Shown: positions 29,015-39,690, counted from the first letter of the stretch. The stretch: DNA of 64,000 bases from JAAYJT01 sp037445555 (GCA_037445555.1 JBBIKG010000006.1:74127-138126), one strand, 5' to 3'. Numbers and translations: made by a program. Notes: generated from the sequence alone by a model not told the origin.

Positions 29015-29051
29015 GTTGGCGGCTTCGCACTCAATGAGCGAAGCCGCCAAC
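29015..29051. terminator. Hairpin terminator between convergent genes
   Basis: Perfect 14-bp GC-rich inverted repeat, arms 29015-29028 (GTTGGCGGCTTCGC) and 29038-29051, loop of 9 nt, between the patatin gene and the BNR protein gene. No T-run follows, so it may need a factor or may act as an mRNA end-stabiliser. Confidence 0.75.
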
Positions 29052-29076
29052 AGCAAATGTATTTTTATAGTGAGGA

Positions 29077-32000
29077 TTACCTCAGTTTAGGCAGTCTTCC
29101 GGGAGTGTATGGTGCATAGAGTTCATCAAGCTTGCTCTCGACCTTTTTAATTACATCTGCAATACTCTGGATCTCAGATATGATACCTGTCATCGATTCT
29201 TTTACTATGCTGTAGTTTGACTTCATCGTTTGTGTGGGATTGCTGGAAGATGTCCAGAGTGAAGCAGTGATGGCTCCCATGCGGTGACTGATTGAAGCCT
29301 GCTCGGGGGGTACTTCCTCAGCACTGGCCTGCGCTCGTGTGCCACTGAATTTGAACTCGATATCCAGAATATCGTTACCAAGTTTACGTGATTGGGTTAT
29401 GAGTTCCGATGGTGCCTCAGTCATATTTTGTAACGTCTGCCGTATCGCTTCGTTCCTGCTTTTCAATTCGGCCAGGTAACGCTGCGATCCCTCGGTAACC
29501 CTGCGTAAATCGGCAACATTGCTAATGAAATCGGTGAGTTCCTCGCGGTTTTGCGCTGGCAACGTGGTGTTGTTAAGAACCACCGTCCTAAAGTTAACTT
29601 CGTCAGTAGAGGCTATCACCTTGTTGTTGTGCACCAATTCCATCTTCACCGAATAATTGCCGGGAAGTATCATGGCACCATCCGCATTGGCAGCTATACC
29701 CCTACCTGTGCCCCTTTCCGAAGGCATAAAAGCTGGGTTGTCATATCGCAAACGCCAGTTTATTCTATTCATGCCCTGCTTCGGAGTTTCATACAGTTTC
29801 CTGACCACTTCGCCTTTGTCATCACGGATAGTGAATAATAGATAGGGCGCTACCTCGCGTTCCTCAGCGTCGAGTATGTCTTTTGTAGGTTGCGGAATAG
29901 GCAGGCTCTTTTCAAAAAGATCCTTTTCTTTCCTTAAACGTTCCTGTTTCAGGGTACGAGGAATATCTTTCAGATAATATGTAAAGATGGCACCAAAAGG
30001 CGGGTTAGGTGCAGTGTAAAAAGTATGACCTGAACCGGTGCTACCACCAGCTTCCAAATACATTAGCGCATTTTTTACCGGGAAAAGAATGGCTTTGTTT
30101 TCCTTCAGTGCAGCGGTTGTAATCTTTCGCAGCGGGCTGTAATCATCAAGGATATAAAATCCGCGCCCAAACGTGGCAATCACCAGGTCATTTTCACCTT
30201 CATGAATAGTTATATCGCGAACTGCTATATCGGGCAAACCCGAATTTAACCTTACCCAGGTTTTTCCACCATCCACGCTCAGATAAAAGCTAAACTCTGT
30301 TCCCACAAACAGAAGGTCGGGGTTGACAAAGTCCTGTGCGATGGTATGAACTGTTTCGTTGGGCAGGTTGGCTGCAATGGTTGTCCAGGTGCGTCCCTTG
30401 TCAGCGCTTTTAAGGAGATAGGGTTTGAAATCATCACGTTTGATATTGTTAAATGAGGCATAAACAACATTTTCATCAAACCGCGATGGCAATATGTCAC
30501 TCACATAGGTGTACTCAGGTACGCCGGCGAAGCTGCTGGCTTTAAACCAGGTATTACCGTCGTCTTCGGTAATTTGGATCAGCCCGTCATCGGTTCCCAC
30601 AAAAAGCAATCCTTTCTTCAGTGGCGATTCGGCAAGTGAGACGATGGTACCCCATTGGGAGGTGGAAACATTCTTCATTACGGCATTCGACGGCCAGTAC
30701 TTGTCCATGATCTTAAACTGATTCCGGTCTTCGCCACGCGTCAGATCGGGGCTGATCACATCCCAGCTATCACCTCGGTCGTCGCTTCTGAAAAGCCTTT
30801 CTGCACCCATATACAACCGTGTAGGCATATGGTGGCTCAAAATAAACGGGGCATCCCAGTTCCACTTATAGGTAAGTTCACCTTTTCGCGGCTCCGGCCT
30901 TATTCTGACTCTCTCAGCCGAGCGTTTGTCGTAGCGGGAGATATTTCCATACTGATATGCCGAATAAACAATGTCGGGGTTACCTTTTTCTATGGCCTGC
31001 CAAAAGCCATCGCCGCCCAGTGTCACTATCCATTCACAACTACTTACACCTTCGCGGGTGGTATTTCGGGAAGGTCCTCCCTGGCTGTTATTGTCCTGAG
31101 TACCACCATAAACCCAATAGAAGGGTTTGGTATCATCCACGTTTACTCTGTAGAATTGCGTAACAGGCAGGTTCGTTTTGTGAATGAAGGTTTGCCCGTC
31201 GTCCCAGGTTTCATAGATTCCACCGTCACCTCCTATCATCCAGTGCCGCGTGTTGCGGGGGTCAATCCAGAAAGCATGGTCGTCCACATGACGCTGGGAA
31301 GTGCTGAGGTTGTTCCAGGTTTTGCCTCCATCATAGGTTACCTTAGATACCACGTCCATTGAAAACACCTTGTCCGGATTAACCGGATCGCAGAAAATGA
31401 CATTGTAGTATTGCCCGCTGGCATTGTAACTGCTCATCTTTTCGAAGGAAGCGCCCCTGTCGGTGCTTCGGAAAAAGCCGCCGTTGTCATCAGCAGCCTC
31501 TGCTATGATATAAATGATGTCGGGATTTACTGGCGAAACCGCGATTCCCATTCCACCCACGTGTCCTGAAGGCAGTCCCCTGGTGAGTTTCTGCCAGGAT
31601 TTTCCGGCATCAATGCTTTTATAAACGGCTGATTCAGGTCCGCCTCCAATCTTTCCCCAGACATGTCTTCGGCGCTGCTCACTTGTTGCAAACAACACAT
31701 CGGGATTACGCGGATCAAACACTACATTATTTATACCGGTATTTTCACTTACGTTGAGAATTTTTTCCCAAGTCTTCCCGCCGTCTGTTGTTTTGTAGAG
31801 GCCACGATCGCCTCCAGGGCCCCATGCACTTCCTTCGGCAGCCACATACACAATGTTCGAATTGCGGGGGTCAATAAGGATCTCGCCAATCTGGCGGGAG
31901 TTTTTTAGCCCCATGTTTTTCCAGCTTTTTCCACCATCGTCGGTTTTGTAAACGCCATTGCCGTAACCCAGCGCCCGTTGATGATTATTCTCACCCGTGC

Positions 32001-32376
32001 CTGCCCATACAACAAAGGGATTGTTAGGATCCATGGTAATGGCGCCAATCGCATACACCCCGTAGTTATCAAATATTGGAGTAAACGTGGTGCCGTTGTT
32101 TACGGTTTTCCAGATATGACCTGAGGCAACACCGACATAATATTCGCTGTAACTATTTGGGTTCACTGCAAAATCAGCGATTCGGCCCGAGGCGAAGGCC
32201 GGTCCTATTCCACGCCATTTCAGCCCGCTCAGCGAGGAGGACTTAAGAGTATCTACTGCGGTTGTTGTTTCTCTGGCCGGAGCCTTTTTCTGTGCATTTG
32301 AAATCATGCTTAAACCCACGACGACCGATAACAGAAAGATCAATCGCATCGTCTTACGATAGTGTGTAAAGTTCAT
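29077..32376 (-). CDS. Large secreted BNR/sortilin-like beta-propeller protein
   Basis: 1099 aa with a signal peptide near the N-terminus (MRLIFLLSVVVGLSMISNAQ; an ATG at 32349 would also serve). Many Asp-box/BNR blades fill residues about 60-730: VYKTDDGGKSW, LYKTTDGGKTW, VYKSIDAGKSW, LLKSADKGRTW. This matches the VPS10/sortilin-type propellers that databases often call glycosyl hydrolase, though no catalytic glycosidase residues can be identified. A C-terminal part (about 850-1099) has a beta region and a helical bundle. Function unknown; probably periplasmic or at the surface. No type IX sorting domain is seen at the end. Confidence 0.85.
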   Translation of the reverse strand: MNFTHYRKTMRLIFLLSVVVGLSMISNAQKKAPARETTTAVDTLKSSSLSGLKWRGIGPAFASGRIADFAVNPNSYSEYYVGVASGHIWKTVNNGTTFTPIFDNYGVYAIGAITMDPNNPFVVWAGTGENNHQRALGYGNGVYKTDDGGKSWKNMGLKNSRQIGEILIDPRNSNIVYVAAEGSAWGPGGDRGLYKTTDGGKTWEKILNVSENTGINNVVFDPRNPDVLFATSEQRRRHVWGKIGGGPESAVYKSIDAGKSWQKLTRGLPSGHVGGMGIAVSPVNPDIIYIIAEAADDNGGFFRSTDRGASFEKMSSYNASGQYYNVIFCDPVNPDKVFSMDVVSKVTYDGGKTWNNLSTSQRHVDDHAFWIDPRNTRHWMIGGDGGIYETWDDGQTFIHKTNLPVTQFYRVNVDDTKPFYWVYGGTQDNNSQGGPSRNTTREGVSSCEWIVTLGGDGFWQAIEKGNPDIVYSAYQYGNISRYDKRSAERVRIRPEPRKGELTYKWNWDAPFILSHHMPTRLYMGAERLFRSDDRGDSWDVISPDLTRGEDRNQFKIMDKYWPSNAVMKNVSTSQWGTIVSLAESPLKKGLLFVGTDDGLIQITEDDGNTWFKASSFAGVPEYTYVSDILPSRFDENVVYASFNNIKRDDFKPYLLKSADKGRTWTTIAANLPNETVHTIAQDFVNPDLLFVGTEFSFYLSVDGGKTWVRLNSGLPDIAVRDITIHEGENDLVIATFGRGFYILDDYSPLRKITTAALKENKAILFPVKNALMYLEAGGSTGSGHTFYTAPNPPFGAIFTYYLKDIPRTLKQERLRKEKDLFEKSLPIPQPTKDILDAEEREVAPYLLFTIRDDKGEVVRKLYETPKQGMNRINWRLRYDNPAFMPSERGTGRGIAANADGAMILPGNYSVKMELVHNNKVIASTDEVNFRTVVLNNTTLPAQNREELTDFISNVADLRRVTEGSQRYLAELKSRNEAIRQTLQNMTEAPSELITQSRKLGNDILDIEFKFSGTRAQASAEEVPPEQASISHRMGAITASLWTSSSNPTQTMKSNYSIVKESMTGIISEIQSIADVIKKVESKLDELYAPYTPGRLPKLR

Positions 32377-32781
32377 AATTCAATGAGGTTAGGTGAGTGT
32401 AAAAATTATATCACAAATATAGTCTTTTCGATAAAAAGTTAAACTCATATACATATTCTGCTTCCGTCAGCTGAATTATTTAGTATTAACCACGGGTGCT
32501 GGCGTGACGAAATTTAAAGAATTCTTGCGATATGGCGCAATTTTTTTGAAGAACCTGTGTCTACTGTAATGAGTTATTAAAAGTATACCGGAACCCGAGA
32601 TCAAACAACAATGACATAATTACTGTTGATTGACAACAAAAACCGTAACCATTGTTGAGTTAAAAACTGCGGTTTAACAAAATTTAACGTTAATTAACTG
32701 AATATCAAACCATAAAAATCAAAAAGGATAACTGTCATCACTATTTTTGTAGCGTAACCACCAAAACAATCGAATCAAATT
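32377..32781. promoter_or_regulatory. Divergent promoter region
   Basis: 405 bp, AT-rich, without a gene. It holds a -7 element for the minus-strand BNR gene at 32414-32421 (TATATTTG, with a TTTA about 18 bp upstream) and one for the plus-strand GLPGLI gene at 32742-32749 (TATTTTTG, 32 bp from the ATG; no TTG at 19-21 bp). Nothing else was recognised in the central 300 bp. Confidence 0.5.
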
Positions 32782-33546
32782 ATGAAGAAAGCAGTTCTGA
32801 CATTCTTAGCCGTGGGCATGATTGCTCCGGTGTTTGCCCAAGAAAACACATCAGGGGTTGTAAAATATGAGAAGATCGTACAAATCGAAATAACCTTAAG
32901 AGGCGATGCAGCTCGCTACCAGGACATGGTACCTCGTGAACGCAAAATGCCCAAAGAACTCATTTTTAATGAAAAGGCATCATATTTCCGCAATGTGCCT
33001 CGTAGTAATGATGAAGCTATGATCGAAGAAAGCTCAGGGAGTGGCGGACATGGTCCGGGCGGAGGTATGCGTAGGATGGCTTTCATGATGGAGCCCGAAG
33101 ATATTATCTACCATAACATCGACTCAAAGAAATTGACAGAGCAACGTGACTTCATGACACGGAAATTCCTTATTGAAGCGCAAACCGATACCATTAAATG
33201 GCGCCTGACAGGAAAGCAAAAAATGATTTTGAACTATATGTGTATGGAAGCGGAATTGGTTAACAGTCCCAAGAAAACCATCGCCTGGTTCACCCCTATA
33301 ATTCCTGTTCAGAGCGGGCCGGATGGTTTTGCTGGCCTGCCGGGTCTCATTCTGTCCGTGGATATTGACAACGGCAAGACAATCCTCAATGCTACCTCGG
33401 TTGAGCTTAAACCTATCGCCTCTTCCGATCTGGTCGTCCCGAAAGAAGGGAAAAAGGTTACGCGCAGCGAATACGACAAGATGGTAGCCGATAAGATGAA
33501 AGAGATGCAGGAGAATAGTGGTGGGGCAATCAGAATACGCTTCTAA
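32782..33546 (+). CDS. GLPGLI family protein
   Basis: 254 aa with a signal peptide (MKKAVLTFLAVGMIAPVFAQ). The family hallmark GLPGLI is at residues 185-190 inside GPDGFAGLPGLILSVD, and the IAWFTPIIPVQSGP stretch before it is also typical. GLPGLI proteins are Bacteroidota-specific, periplasmic and often paired with an outer-membrane receptor, as here (33598-36363, 51 bp later). A Gly-rich insert lies at about 87-96 (SGSGGHGPGGG). Function unknown. Confidence 0.88.
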   Translation: MKKAVLTFLAVGMIAPVFAQENTSGVVKYEKIVQIEITLRGDAARYQDMVPRERKMPKELIFNEKASYFRNVPRSNDEAMIEESSGSGGHGPGGGMRRMAFMMEPEDIIYHNIDSKKLTEQRDFMTRKFLIEAQTDTIKWRLTGKQKMILNYMCMEAELVNSPKKTIAWFTPIIPVQSGPDGFAGLPGLILSVDIDNGKTILNATSVELKPIASSDLVVPKEGKKVTRSEYDKMVADKMKEMQENSGGAIRIRF

Positions 33547-33597
33547 ACACCATCTGACAACAACTAAAACATTAAAATTTCACCAGATACTTGGATC

Positions 33598-36363
33598 ATG
33601 AAAAAACTTCTATCAGTCATCTTAATAAGCCTGCCCCTGCTTGCAGTCAGCCAATCACAAACCTATACAGGCGAGGTTAAAGATCCCAACGGAAATCCAT
33701 TACTTTATGCAACAGTTGCGTTGCTGAAACCTGTTGATTCAACTCTGCAGCATTTTGCCATCACAAACGCCGAGGGAAAATTCCAACTGAATAAAATACC
33801 CGCCGGCGATTTTGTGATGCAAATTGCCTTTATGGGATACCAGACCTACTCCAAAGCAATCAAACTGTCGTCACAGACAGGACCAAATCTGGGAGTTCTT
33901 ACACTGCAGCCTACCCCCATCAATTTGGGCGAAGTGCAGGTGACCGGCGAACGAGTACCGTTGATAATGAAAAAAGACACCATCGAGTTTAACGCAGCTG
34001 CTTTTAAAACAAACCCCGATGCCGTGGCCGAAGACTTGTTAAAGAAGCTTCCTGGTGTGGAAGTGGATCGCTCAGGCAATATAAAAGCCATGGGTGAAAA
34101 TGTGACCAAAGTTTTGGTTGATGGAAAAGAATTTTTCAGTAACGACCCTAAAGTGGCTACCAAAAACCTGCCGGCCGAAAGCATCAATAAAGTTCAAGTA
34201 TTCAACAAAAAATCCGATGAAGCTGAACTACTCGGTATTGACGACAGTGAGTATGAGAAAACAATAAACATTGTTCTGAAACCCGACATGAAGAAAGCAG
34301 TGTTTGGCGATGTAAGAGGTGGCGGGGGGTTGCCTGAATATTACCTGGGTAACGGTAAGGTGTATCGGTTCACCGAAAAGCAACAGTTGGCTGCCCTCGG
34401 ACAATTAAACAATGTGAATCGGATTGGGTTCAGCTTTAGGGATTACATCGACTTCAACGGAGGAATTAGGAACGTGATGGGCGATCGTGGCTCGCTTGAT
34501 GATATGAGCGTACCGGTTGATTTTGGACGGCCAGTAAACGGAAAGGTTACTGCCGGAGCTCTGGGCGTCAACTACTCGTATGAGATAGTAAAAGACAACC
34601 GGATCAATGTGAGCTATATGGGTAACGGCACAGACAATGCTATTGAACAGACTACCTACACCCGTAACTTCACTCCTACCCGCAACTTTGAGCAAAATTC
34701 TAACGAAAATGGATCAGGTGAGAACCGAAACCATTTGTTCAATCTGGGATGGAGAAATAAATCCAATCCCAAGCAGCATTTCATGCTGAATGGTATTGCA
34801 ACCATAACCAACTCAAATTCCATTTCGGCAGCAATTACTGAAACCCTGTTGAGCAATGTCATGGTTAATCAGCTTAATAATATGACCACAAGCGATTCGA
34901 AGCAAATGAACACCTCACTCGATGGCTCTTTGCTCATCAGAGGAAATGAAAACTGGAGAATGCTAAAGCTTAGTGGTAATGTGCGATACAACCAGAGTCT
35001 GCGTGAAAACGACTGGAATAATATCACCAAGGTCTTCAATAATCCTCTGATTACAGTCCCTATCATCGAAAACCAGTTTTCGGATAACGACTCGAAACTG
35101 ATGCAGGGAACCTTTACAGTTACCGGCCTCAGGCGTATGAGTACCACACTATACCTTGAACCTACATTGAGATCGGGGCTCACAAGCGATGTACTCGACC
35201 GTCAGCAGGGCTTTCAGATTGATGTGCCCACCATAGTGATCGATTCGCTCAGCCCCCGGATTGAAAGGGAATACCAATGGATCAGACCGCGGTTATTATT
35301 GAAAAAGTTCTCGAAAAAAACACGTTTCACTGTAGGACTCGAATACGAAATCGGAAGACAGATGAATACCTTGCGTGATAATTCTCAGGTCAGTCTCAAT
35401 ACCTCGCGCCTACTGCCACAGGCCATGTGGGAATATGAATACGCTACCGGCAAAAGGGTGTCGGCACGTTATTTCACCTCAACCAATCTTCCGGGTACGC
35501 TGCAACTCCTCCCGATCATTAGTACAAGCAACCCCTTGGCTCTCAGCTATGGAAACCGGAACCTCAAACCCGAATACAGCCATCGGGCCAACCTGTCATG
35601 GGTATATTTTGACCAGTTTTCGTTCACCTCGCTGTTTACCAACATAAGTGCAAGCTATACCAAGAATAAAATCAACCGGTCAATAACCGTGGGCGACAAT
35701 CTGAAACAGGTGATCAGGCTGGTAAATGTGCCTGAAGATTATACCGCTTCGATGTTTTCCAACTTCTCCACACCGATCCGTCCCTTGGGCATTAATATCA
35801 GCCTAGGTCTGAACGAAAGCTGGAACCGGGGTATGAGCTATGTCAACAGCATTGCCAACATCAACACAAATCTATCGCACAGCCTGCAGCTGCGTTTCGA
35901 CAACCGTAAAAAAGACAAGGTAGATGTTGAAATCGGAGGCCGGATCAGTTATACGGATGCCAAATATTCGATTCAAAGCCAGTTGAACCGCTCCTACTTC
36001 AGCTACTCTACGTTTGGCGATTTCCGCTACACTCCTTCAACAAAGTTGAACATGAGGATATCGGCCGATCTCACCAAATACAACGATCAGAGTTTTAACG
36101 CCTCGCTTACAGTTCCATTGATCAGTGGAGAAATAAGCTACTCATTCCTGGCCAACAACCGGGCTGTGATTACCCTCGAAGGTTACGATCTGCTGAATAA
36201 GAATACAGGCATCACACGCAGCAGCGAGCTCAATTACCTGCGTGAGGTTCGGTCAAGCACCATCGGCCGTTATATTTTGCTGTCTTTCAAATATCGCCTC
36301 AACAAATTCGGAGTTGAGCGCACAGGCGGCCCCGACCGGGTAATTGAAATAAGAGGCAGATAG
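33598..36363 (+). CDS. Outer-membrane beta-barrel TonB-type receptor with N-terminal regulatory domain
   Basis: 921 aa, signal peptide (MKKLLSVILISLPLLAVSQ). Residues about 22-105 form a carboxypeptidase-regulatory-like domain (YTGEVKDPNGNPLLYATVAL). A plug-like part follows (about 120-220, LLKKLPGVEVDRSGNIKAMG, KVLVDGKEFF), and the remainder is a large beta barrel (OMP_b-brl_3 type). I see no classic TonB box. With the GLPGLI gene it forms a pair known in Bacteroidota; it probably handles import or assembly of an unknown ligand. The secreted esterase gene follows 58 bp later. Confidence 0.88.
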   Translation: MKKLLSVILISLPLLAVSQSQTYTGEVKDPNGNPLLYATVALLKPVDSTLQHFAITNAEGKFQLNKIPAGDFVMQIAFMGYQTYSKAIKLSSQTGPNLGVLTLQPTPINLGEVQVTGERVPLIMKKDTIEFNAAAFKTNPDAVAEDLLKKLPGVEVDRSGNIKAMGENVTKVLVDGKEFFSNDPKVATKNLPAESINKVQVFNKKSDEAELLGIDDSEYEKTINIVLKPDMKKAVFGDVRGGGGLPEYYLGNGKVYRFTEKQQLAALGQLNNVNRIGFSFRDYIDFNGGIRNVMGDRGSLDDMSVPVDFGRPVNGKVTAGALGVNYSYEIVKDNRINVSYMGNGTDNAIEQTTYTRNFTPTRNFEQNSNENGSGENRNHLFNLGWRNKSNPKQHFMLNGIATITNSNSISAAITETLLSNVMVNQLNNMTTSDSKQMNTSLDGSLLIRGNENWRMLKLSGNVRYNQSLRENDWNNITKVFNNPLITVPIIENQFSDNDSKLMQGTFTVTGLRRMSTTLYLEPTLRSGLTSDVLDRQQGFQIDVPTIVIDSLSPRIEREYQWIRPRLLLKKFSKKTRFTVGLEYEIGRQMNTLRDNSQVSLNTSRLLPQAMWEYEYATGKRVSARYFTSTNLPGTLQLLPIISTSNPLALSYGNRNLKPEYSHRANLSWVYFDQFSFTSLFTNISASYTKNKINRSITVGDNLKQVIRLVNVPEDYTASMFSNFSTPIRPLGINISLGLNESWNRGMSYVNSIANINTNLSHSLQLRFDNRKKDKVDVEIGGRISYTDAKYSIQSQLNRSYFSYSTFGDFRYTPSTKLNMRISADLTKYNDQSFNASLTVPLISGEISYSFLANNRAVITLEGYDLLNKNTGITRSSELNYLREVRSSTIGRYILLSFKYRLNKFGVERTGGPDRVIEIRGR

Positions 36364-36421
36364 CCCTATCAATTTGATATTGGTTTTTAGCTATCTTTAT
36401 AGTCTGTACCTGAGACTATGT

Positions 36422-37570
36422 ATGAAAGTTAAAATCAACTTCATGCGGCTTTTTACTACAATAATCGGCTGCATTATTCTCGCTGAAACCTACGGACAAA
36501 CTTCCCTTGAGGGAAGTTTTGTCTTTGACGGGGAACTGCGATCCTACCGAGTGTACATTCCGGCCGTGTACAATCGAGGCGGCCCGGTACCCCTGCTTCT
36601 TAACTTACATGGATATGGGTCGAGCAATGTAGAGCAGCAGCTGTATAGCAATTTTACACCCATTGCCGACACCGCCGGATTCATCATGGTTTTACCCAAT
36701 GGCACGACAGATCTGGCAGGTCGTCGGTTCTGGAATACATTCGGCGGGGCTACAGTGGATGATGTAGGTTTTATTGCAAGCCTCATTGATACCATCAGCA
36801 GCCGTTACAGCATCGATCGAAACCGGATTTACAGCACCGGAATGAGCAATGGCGGCTTTATGAGTTATGAGCTGGCCTGCTCGCTCAGCCATCGTATTGC
36901 AGCCATCGCCTCAGTTACTGGCAGCATGATCTGGTCGAAATATTATAATTGCCAGCCGCTGCGTCCGGTGCCTGTGATGCAGATTCATGGTACAGCCGAT
37001 GGTACAGTGACTTATACAGGCAACATACTCTTTGTACATATTGACAGCCTGGTGGCAAAATGGGTTAGAATGAATAGTTGCAGCACTCCACCGACTGTCA
37101 TCCCGATACCCGACATAAACAAAACCGATAATTGTACCGCAGAGAGACACATCTACACAGGAGGAAGAAATAGTAGTTCAGTTGAATTCTTCAAGGTCTT
37201 CGGAGGTGGGCATTCATGGCCGGGAGCACCCATCAATATCAATGTCACCTGCATGGATTTCAATGCAAGTGCCGAGATCTGGAGGTTTCTCAGGACATTC
37301 CGGCTCGACAGGCACACTACCAATAATGATTTTGACATTTCGCCGAAACAGCCGAAGGTGTTCCCAAATCCGTCGCAGGGAAGTGTAAGCATCAGACTCG
37401 CAGCTTCGGGTGCTGCGGCCGTATCGGTGTACAATCCCGTTGGCCAGCTAATTATGTCCTTGCAGACAAAAGAGCAGACAGTTGTCATTAACCTTGTTTC
37501 AAATGGATTACACCTTATTCAGGTGCATCAAAACGGGAAATCGTTCAACACCTTACTGTACAACTACTAA
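36422..37570 (+). CDS. Secreted PHB-depolymerase/feruloyl-esterase-like hydrolase with type IX sorting domain
   Basis: 382 aa from the ATG at 36422; an ATG at 36443 would also give a signal peptide (MRLFTTIIGCIILAETYG). Alpha/beta hydrolase of the esterase_phb family: oxyanion segment LLLNLHGYG, nucleophile S142 in GMSNGG, D193 in HGTADGTV, H264 in GGGHSWPG. The end (from VFPNPSQGSVSIRL) is a type A C-terminal sorting domain, so the enzyme is exported through type IX secretion. Polyesters or plant-wall feruloyl esters are the likely substrates. A decayed GH97 gene follows directly. Confidence 0.88.
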   Translation: MKVKINFMRLFTTIIGCIILAETYGQTSLEGSFVFDGELRSYRVYIPAVYNRGGPVPLLLNLHGYGSSNVEQQLYSNFTPIADTAGFIMVLPNGTTDLAGRRFWNTFGGATVDDVGFIASLIDTISSRYSIDRNRIYSTGMSNGGFMSYELACSLSHRIAAIASVTGSMIWSKYYNCQPLRPVPVMQIHGTADGTVTYTGNILFVHIDSLVAKWVRMNSCSTPPTVIPIPDINKTDNCTAERHIYTGGRNSSSVEFFKVFGGGHSWPGAPININVTCMDFNASAEIWRFLRTFRLDRHTTNNDFDISPKQPKVFPNPSQGSVSIRLAASGAAAVSVYNPVGQLIMSLQTKEQTVVINLVSNGLHLIQVHQNGKSFNTLLYNY

Positions 37571-37611
37571 AATTGAGGTACCATAATTATAAAAAGGACA
37601 TGGCTATCGAT

Positions 37612-39570
37612 ACCATTGCTGTTGGTTAGATCTTTCCTGTACGGTTATTCCATTCTGTTCGAACTCAAGAGCCCGGACAGCTTCCTGGTAGTTAGTATCG
37701 ACAAACACAAGAATATCACCTGGAAAGCCATCCTGACCGGGCACTTCGCCATTGCACAGGCTGAGTTGCTATTATTCCTGAAGGACTCAGAGCTATCGGC
37801 GTCGATGCCAAGGTGAGGTATGCGAAAACCCAAACAGTAGCTACGCAAATCAAACCCGTTGTTCCACTCAAGAATGAGCTGATTACTGATCACTACAACG
37901 AGATAACCAAAGTGTTCAGCGATGGAAACTCGCTCATTTTCAGGGCATATAACAAGGGTATGGTCTTTCGCTGAGCGACAATCTAGCGCAATAATCTGAA
38001 GATAGAAAACGAAGTACTCAGGCTCACATTTCCGGGGCAAACCATCTCCTGGTTTTACCTCAAACGCAGTTACTATTTGTATTTTGAGCAACAATTCACC
38101 TTTTCAAGGATAGACACACTGAAGACGGACGTTTTCAGTGCCCTGCCGCTGTTGCTTAAAACCGGTGAGGTTGTAAAAATCAGGATTTCAAAAGTCTATC
38201 CGCGTGATTATCCAGCTATGTTTCTGAAAAACAACGGGGCCAATGCCCTTGAAGCTATCTTTCCTCCGGTCGTTCTCGAAGCTCTCCCCAACGCTACTCG
38301 GTGGCCAGACCGAAATGAGATTATCAGCAAAACGGCCCCCTATATCGCAGAAACCGTTATGAATCGATTGTTTCCATGGAGTGTTTTTAGTATAGCTGAA
38401 AATGATAAAGCATTTTTTCCCAGCTAGTTGAGTTATGAACTATCGCGTGATTGTTCCATTAAAAACACCGAATGGATACCACCGGGGATGTGGCATAGGA
38501 TTGGTATTGTGCCGTCAACATAAAAGGAGTTGATTTTGCATCGGGGCTTAACACACATACTTACAAATATTACACCGACTTTACCTCTGCCTTTGGAATT
38601 GAATACATAATAATCGATGAGGGCTGCAGAAAATCATCTACCAACCTGTTCGAGTCGAATGCCAAACTTGACCTGCAGGCAATCCTACTATGCGGAAAAA
38701 CCAAAAATGTAGGTGTGATAATGTGGGTGCTTAGGAAACCCCTTTTGGCCGACCCTGAAAACTGCTTCGAATCTAAAGCAGTTGGGGGGTGAAGGGTGTA
38801 AAGGTCGATTTCATGCAGATGGTGGATCAGGCAATGGTAAATATAGATAAGCAAATAGCACGGGAGGCTGCCAATTTTGATTTGCTGGTCGATTTTCATA
38901 CTATATCTAAACCGAACGGTCTTCACCCTTAACATCCCGATGTAATTTCATTTGAGGTTGTAATGGGTGGCCAACATAATCAATGGAGCAGTACTATTAC
39001 GCCTGACCACAACCTGATTTTACCATTTACCCATAAGCTAACCGGGCCCGTGGATTATACCCCAGATGAAATGAGTAACCGCAACAAGGATGATTTTCTG
39101 ATCAGTTTTACCTGCCTATGAGCCAAGGTACACGAAGTCATGGGTCAGCCATATATGTCATATACGAGAGCCCTTTGCATATGCTTTTCGACGACCTACA
39201 GCCTGTAAACAGGATCCTGTGTTCACGATGTTCATCACACAACTCCCGGTAACATGGGATGAAACTAAAATTATCGAAGCCTCTGTGGGTACTCTACTTG
39301 TAGTTGCAAGGCGAAAGTGGGGAATCCGGTATCTTAGTGGAAGGCAGTTTGGAAAGGTGCTGATCTGAAGCTCGGATGCGGTTTCCGGCCCAACGCGCGA
39401 TATGAAATGAAGTTGCTGACCGAAGGGAAAATGCCCACAGGCATGCTGAAGATTACAGACACGAAACTATAACGATCGTTGACCCAAGCAGACTCAATAT
39501 CCGTACTGCCTCCGGTGTCGGACTCGTTGCTGAAATTCGCGATACATTGCATAAAGAATACTCTGAATAA
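37612..39570 (+). pseudogene. Decayed GH97 family glycosidase (alpha-glucosidase/alpha-galactosidase type)
   Basis: No intact frame covers this 2-kb stretch, but translated pieces line up in order with a GH97 enzyme. N-terminal domain: SPDSFLVVSIDKHKN (frame of 37616), then GVDAKVRYAKTQTV and KNELITDHYNEITKVF (37800-37971) and ALPLLLKTGEVVKIRIS (38138 on). Barrel: GIEYIIIDEG (near 38595), GVKGVKVDFMQ (38789 on), PDHNLILPFTHKLTGPVDYT (39005 on). C-terminal domain: TQLPVTWDETKII and VGTLLVVARRK (39231 on), then RYEMKLLTEGKMP and the end SGVGLVAEIRD. There are about six frame changes (near 37795, 38508, the G-run at 38784-38789, 39215, 39375, 39475) and in-frame stops at 37972, 37984, 38425, 38930, 39119 and 39206. 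Many independent lesions argue for a true pseudogene rather than sequencing error. Total length equals a complete GH97 gene. Confidence 0.85.
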
Positions 39571-39631
39571 TTCTACCCGTTTAACATAAACTGCCTGACC
39601 ATCAATAAAATAATTAAATTATTAATTTATG

Positions 39632-39661
39632 TTGAAATGCGGAAAATGAGCCTTATTTTTG
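39632..39661 (+). promoter_or_regulatory. Promoter of the zinc metallopeptidase gene
   Basis: TTG at 39632-39634, 19-bp spacer, TATTTTTG at 39654-39661: a full match to the Bacteroidota housekeeping promoter. The ATG is 29 bp further on. Confidence 0.75.
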
Positions 39662-39690
39662 TGATACTGATAATATTTTAATGAAAAGTT

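Noticed and set aside
30655..31362. 235-codon plus-strand frame opposite the BNR protein
   Set aside because: Shadow frame; the minus-strand gene has clear repeated Asp-box motifs in this stretch.
37645..38094. 149-codon minus-strand frame opposite the GH97 remnant
   Set aside because: Open by chance on the complement of the decayed gene; no family features, while the plus strand aligns in order with GH97.
38077..38427. 116-codon frame as an independent small gene
   Set aside because: It is one fragment of the GH97 pseudogene, in register with fragments on both sides.
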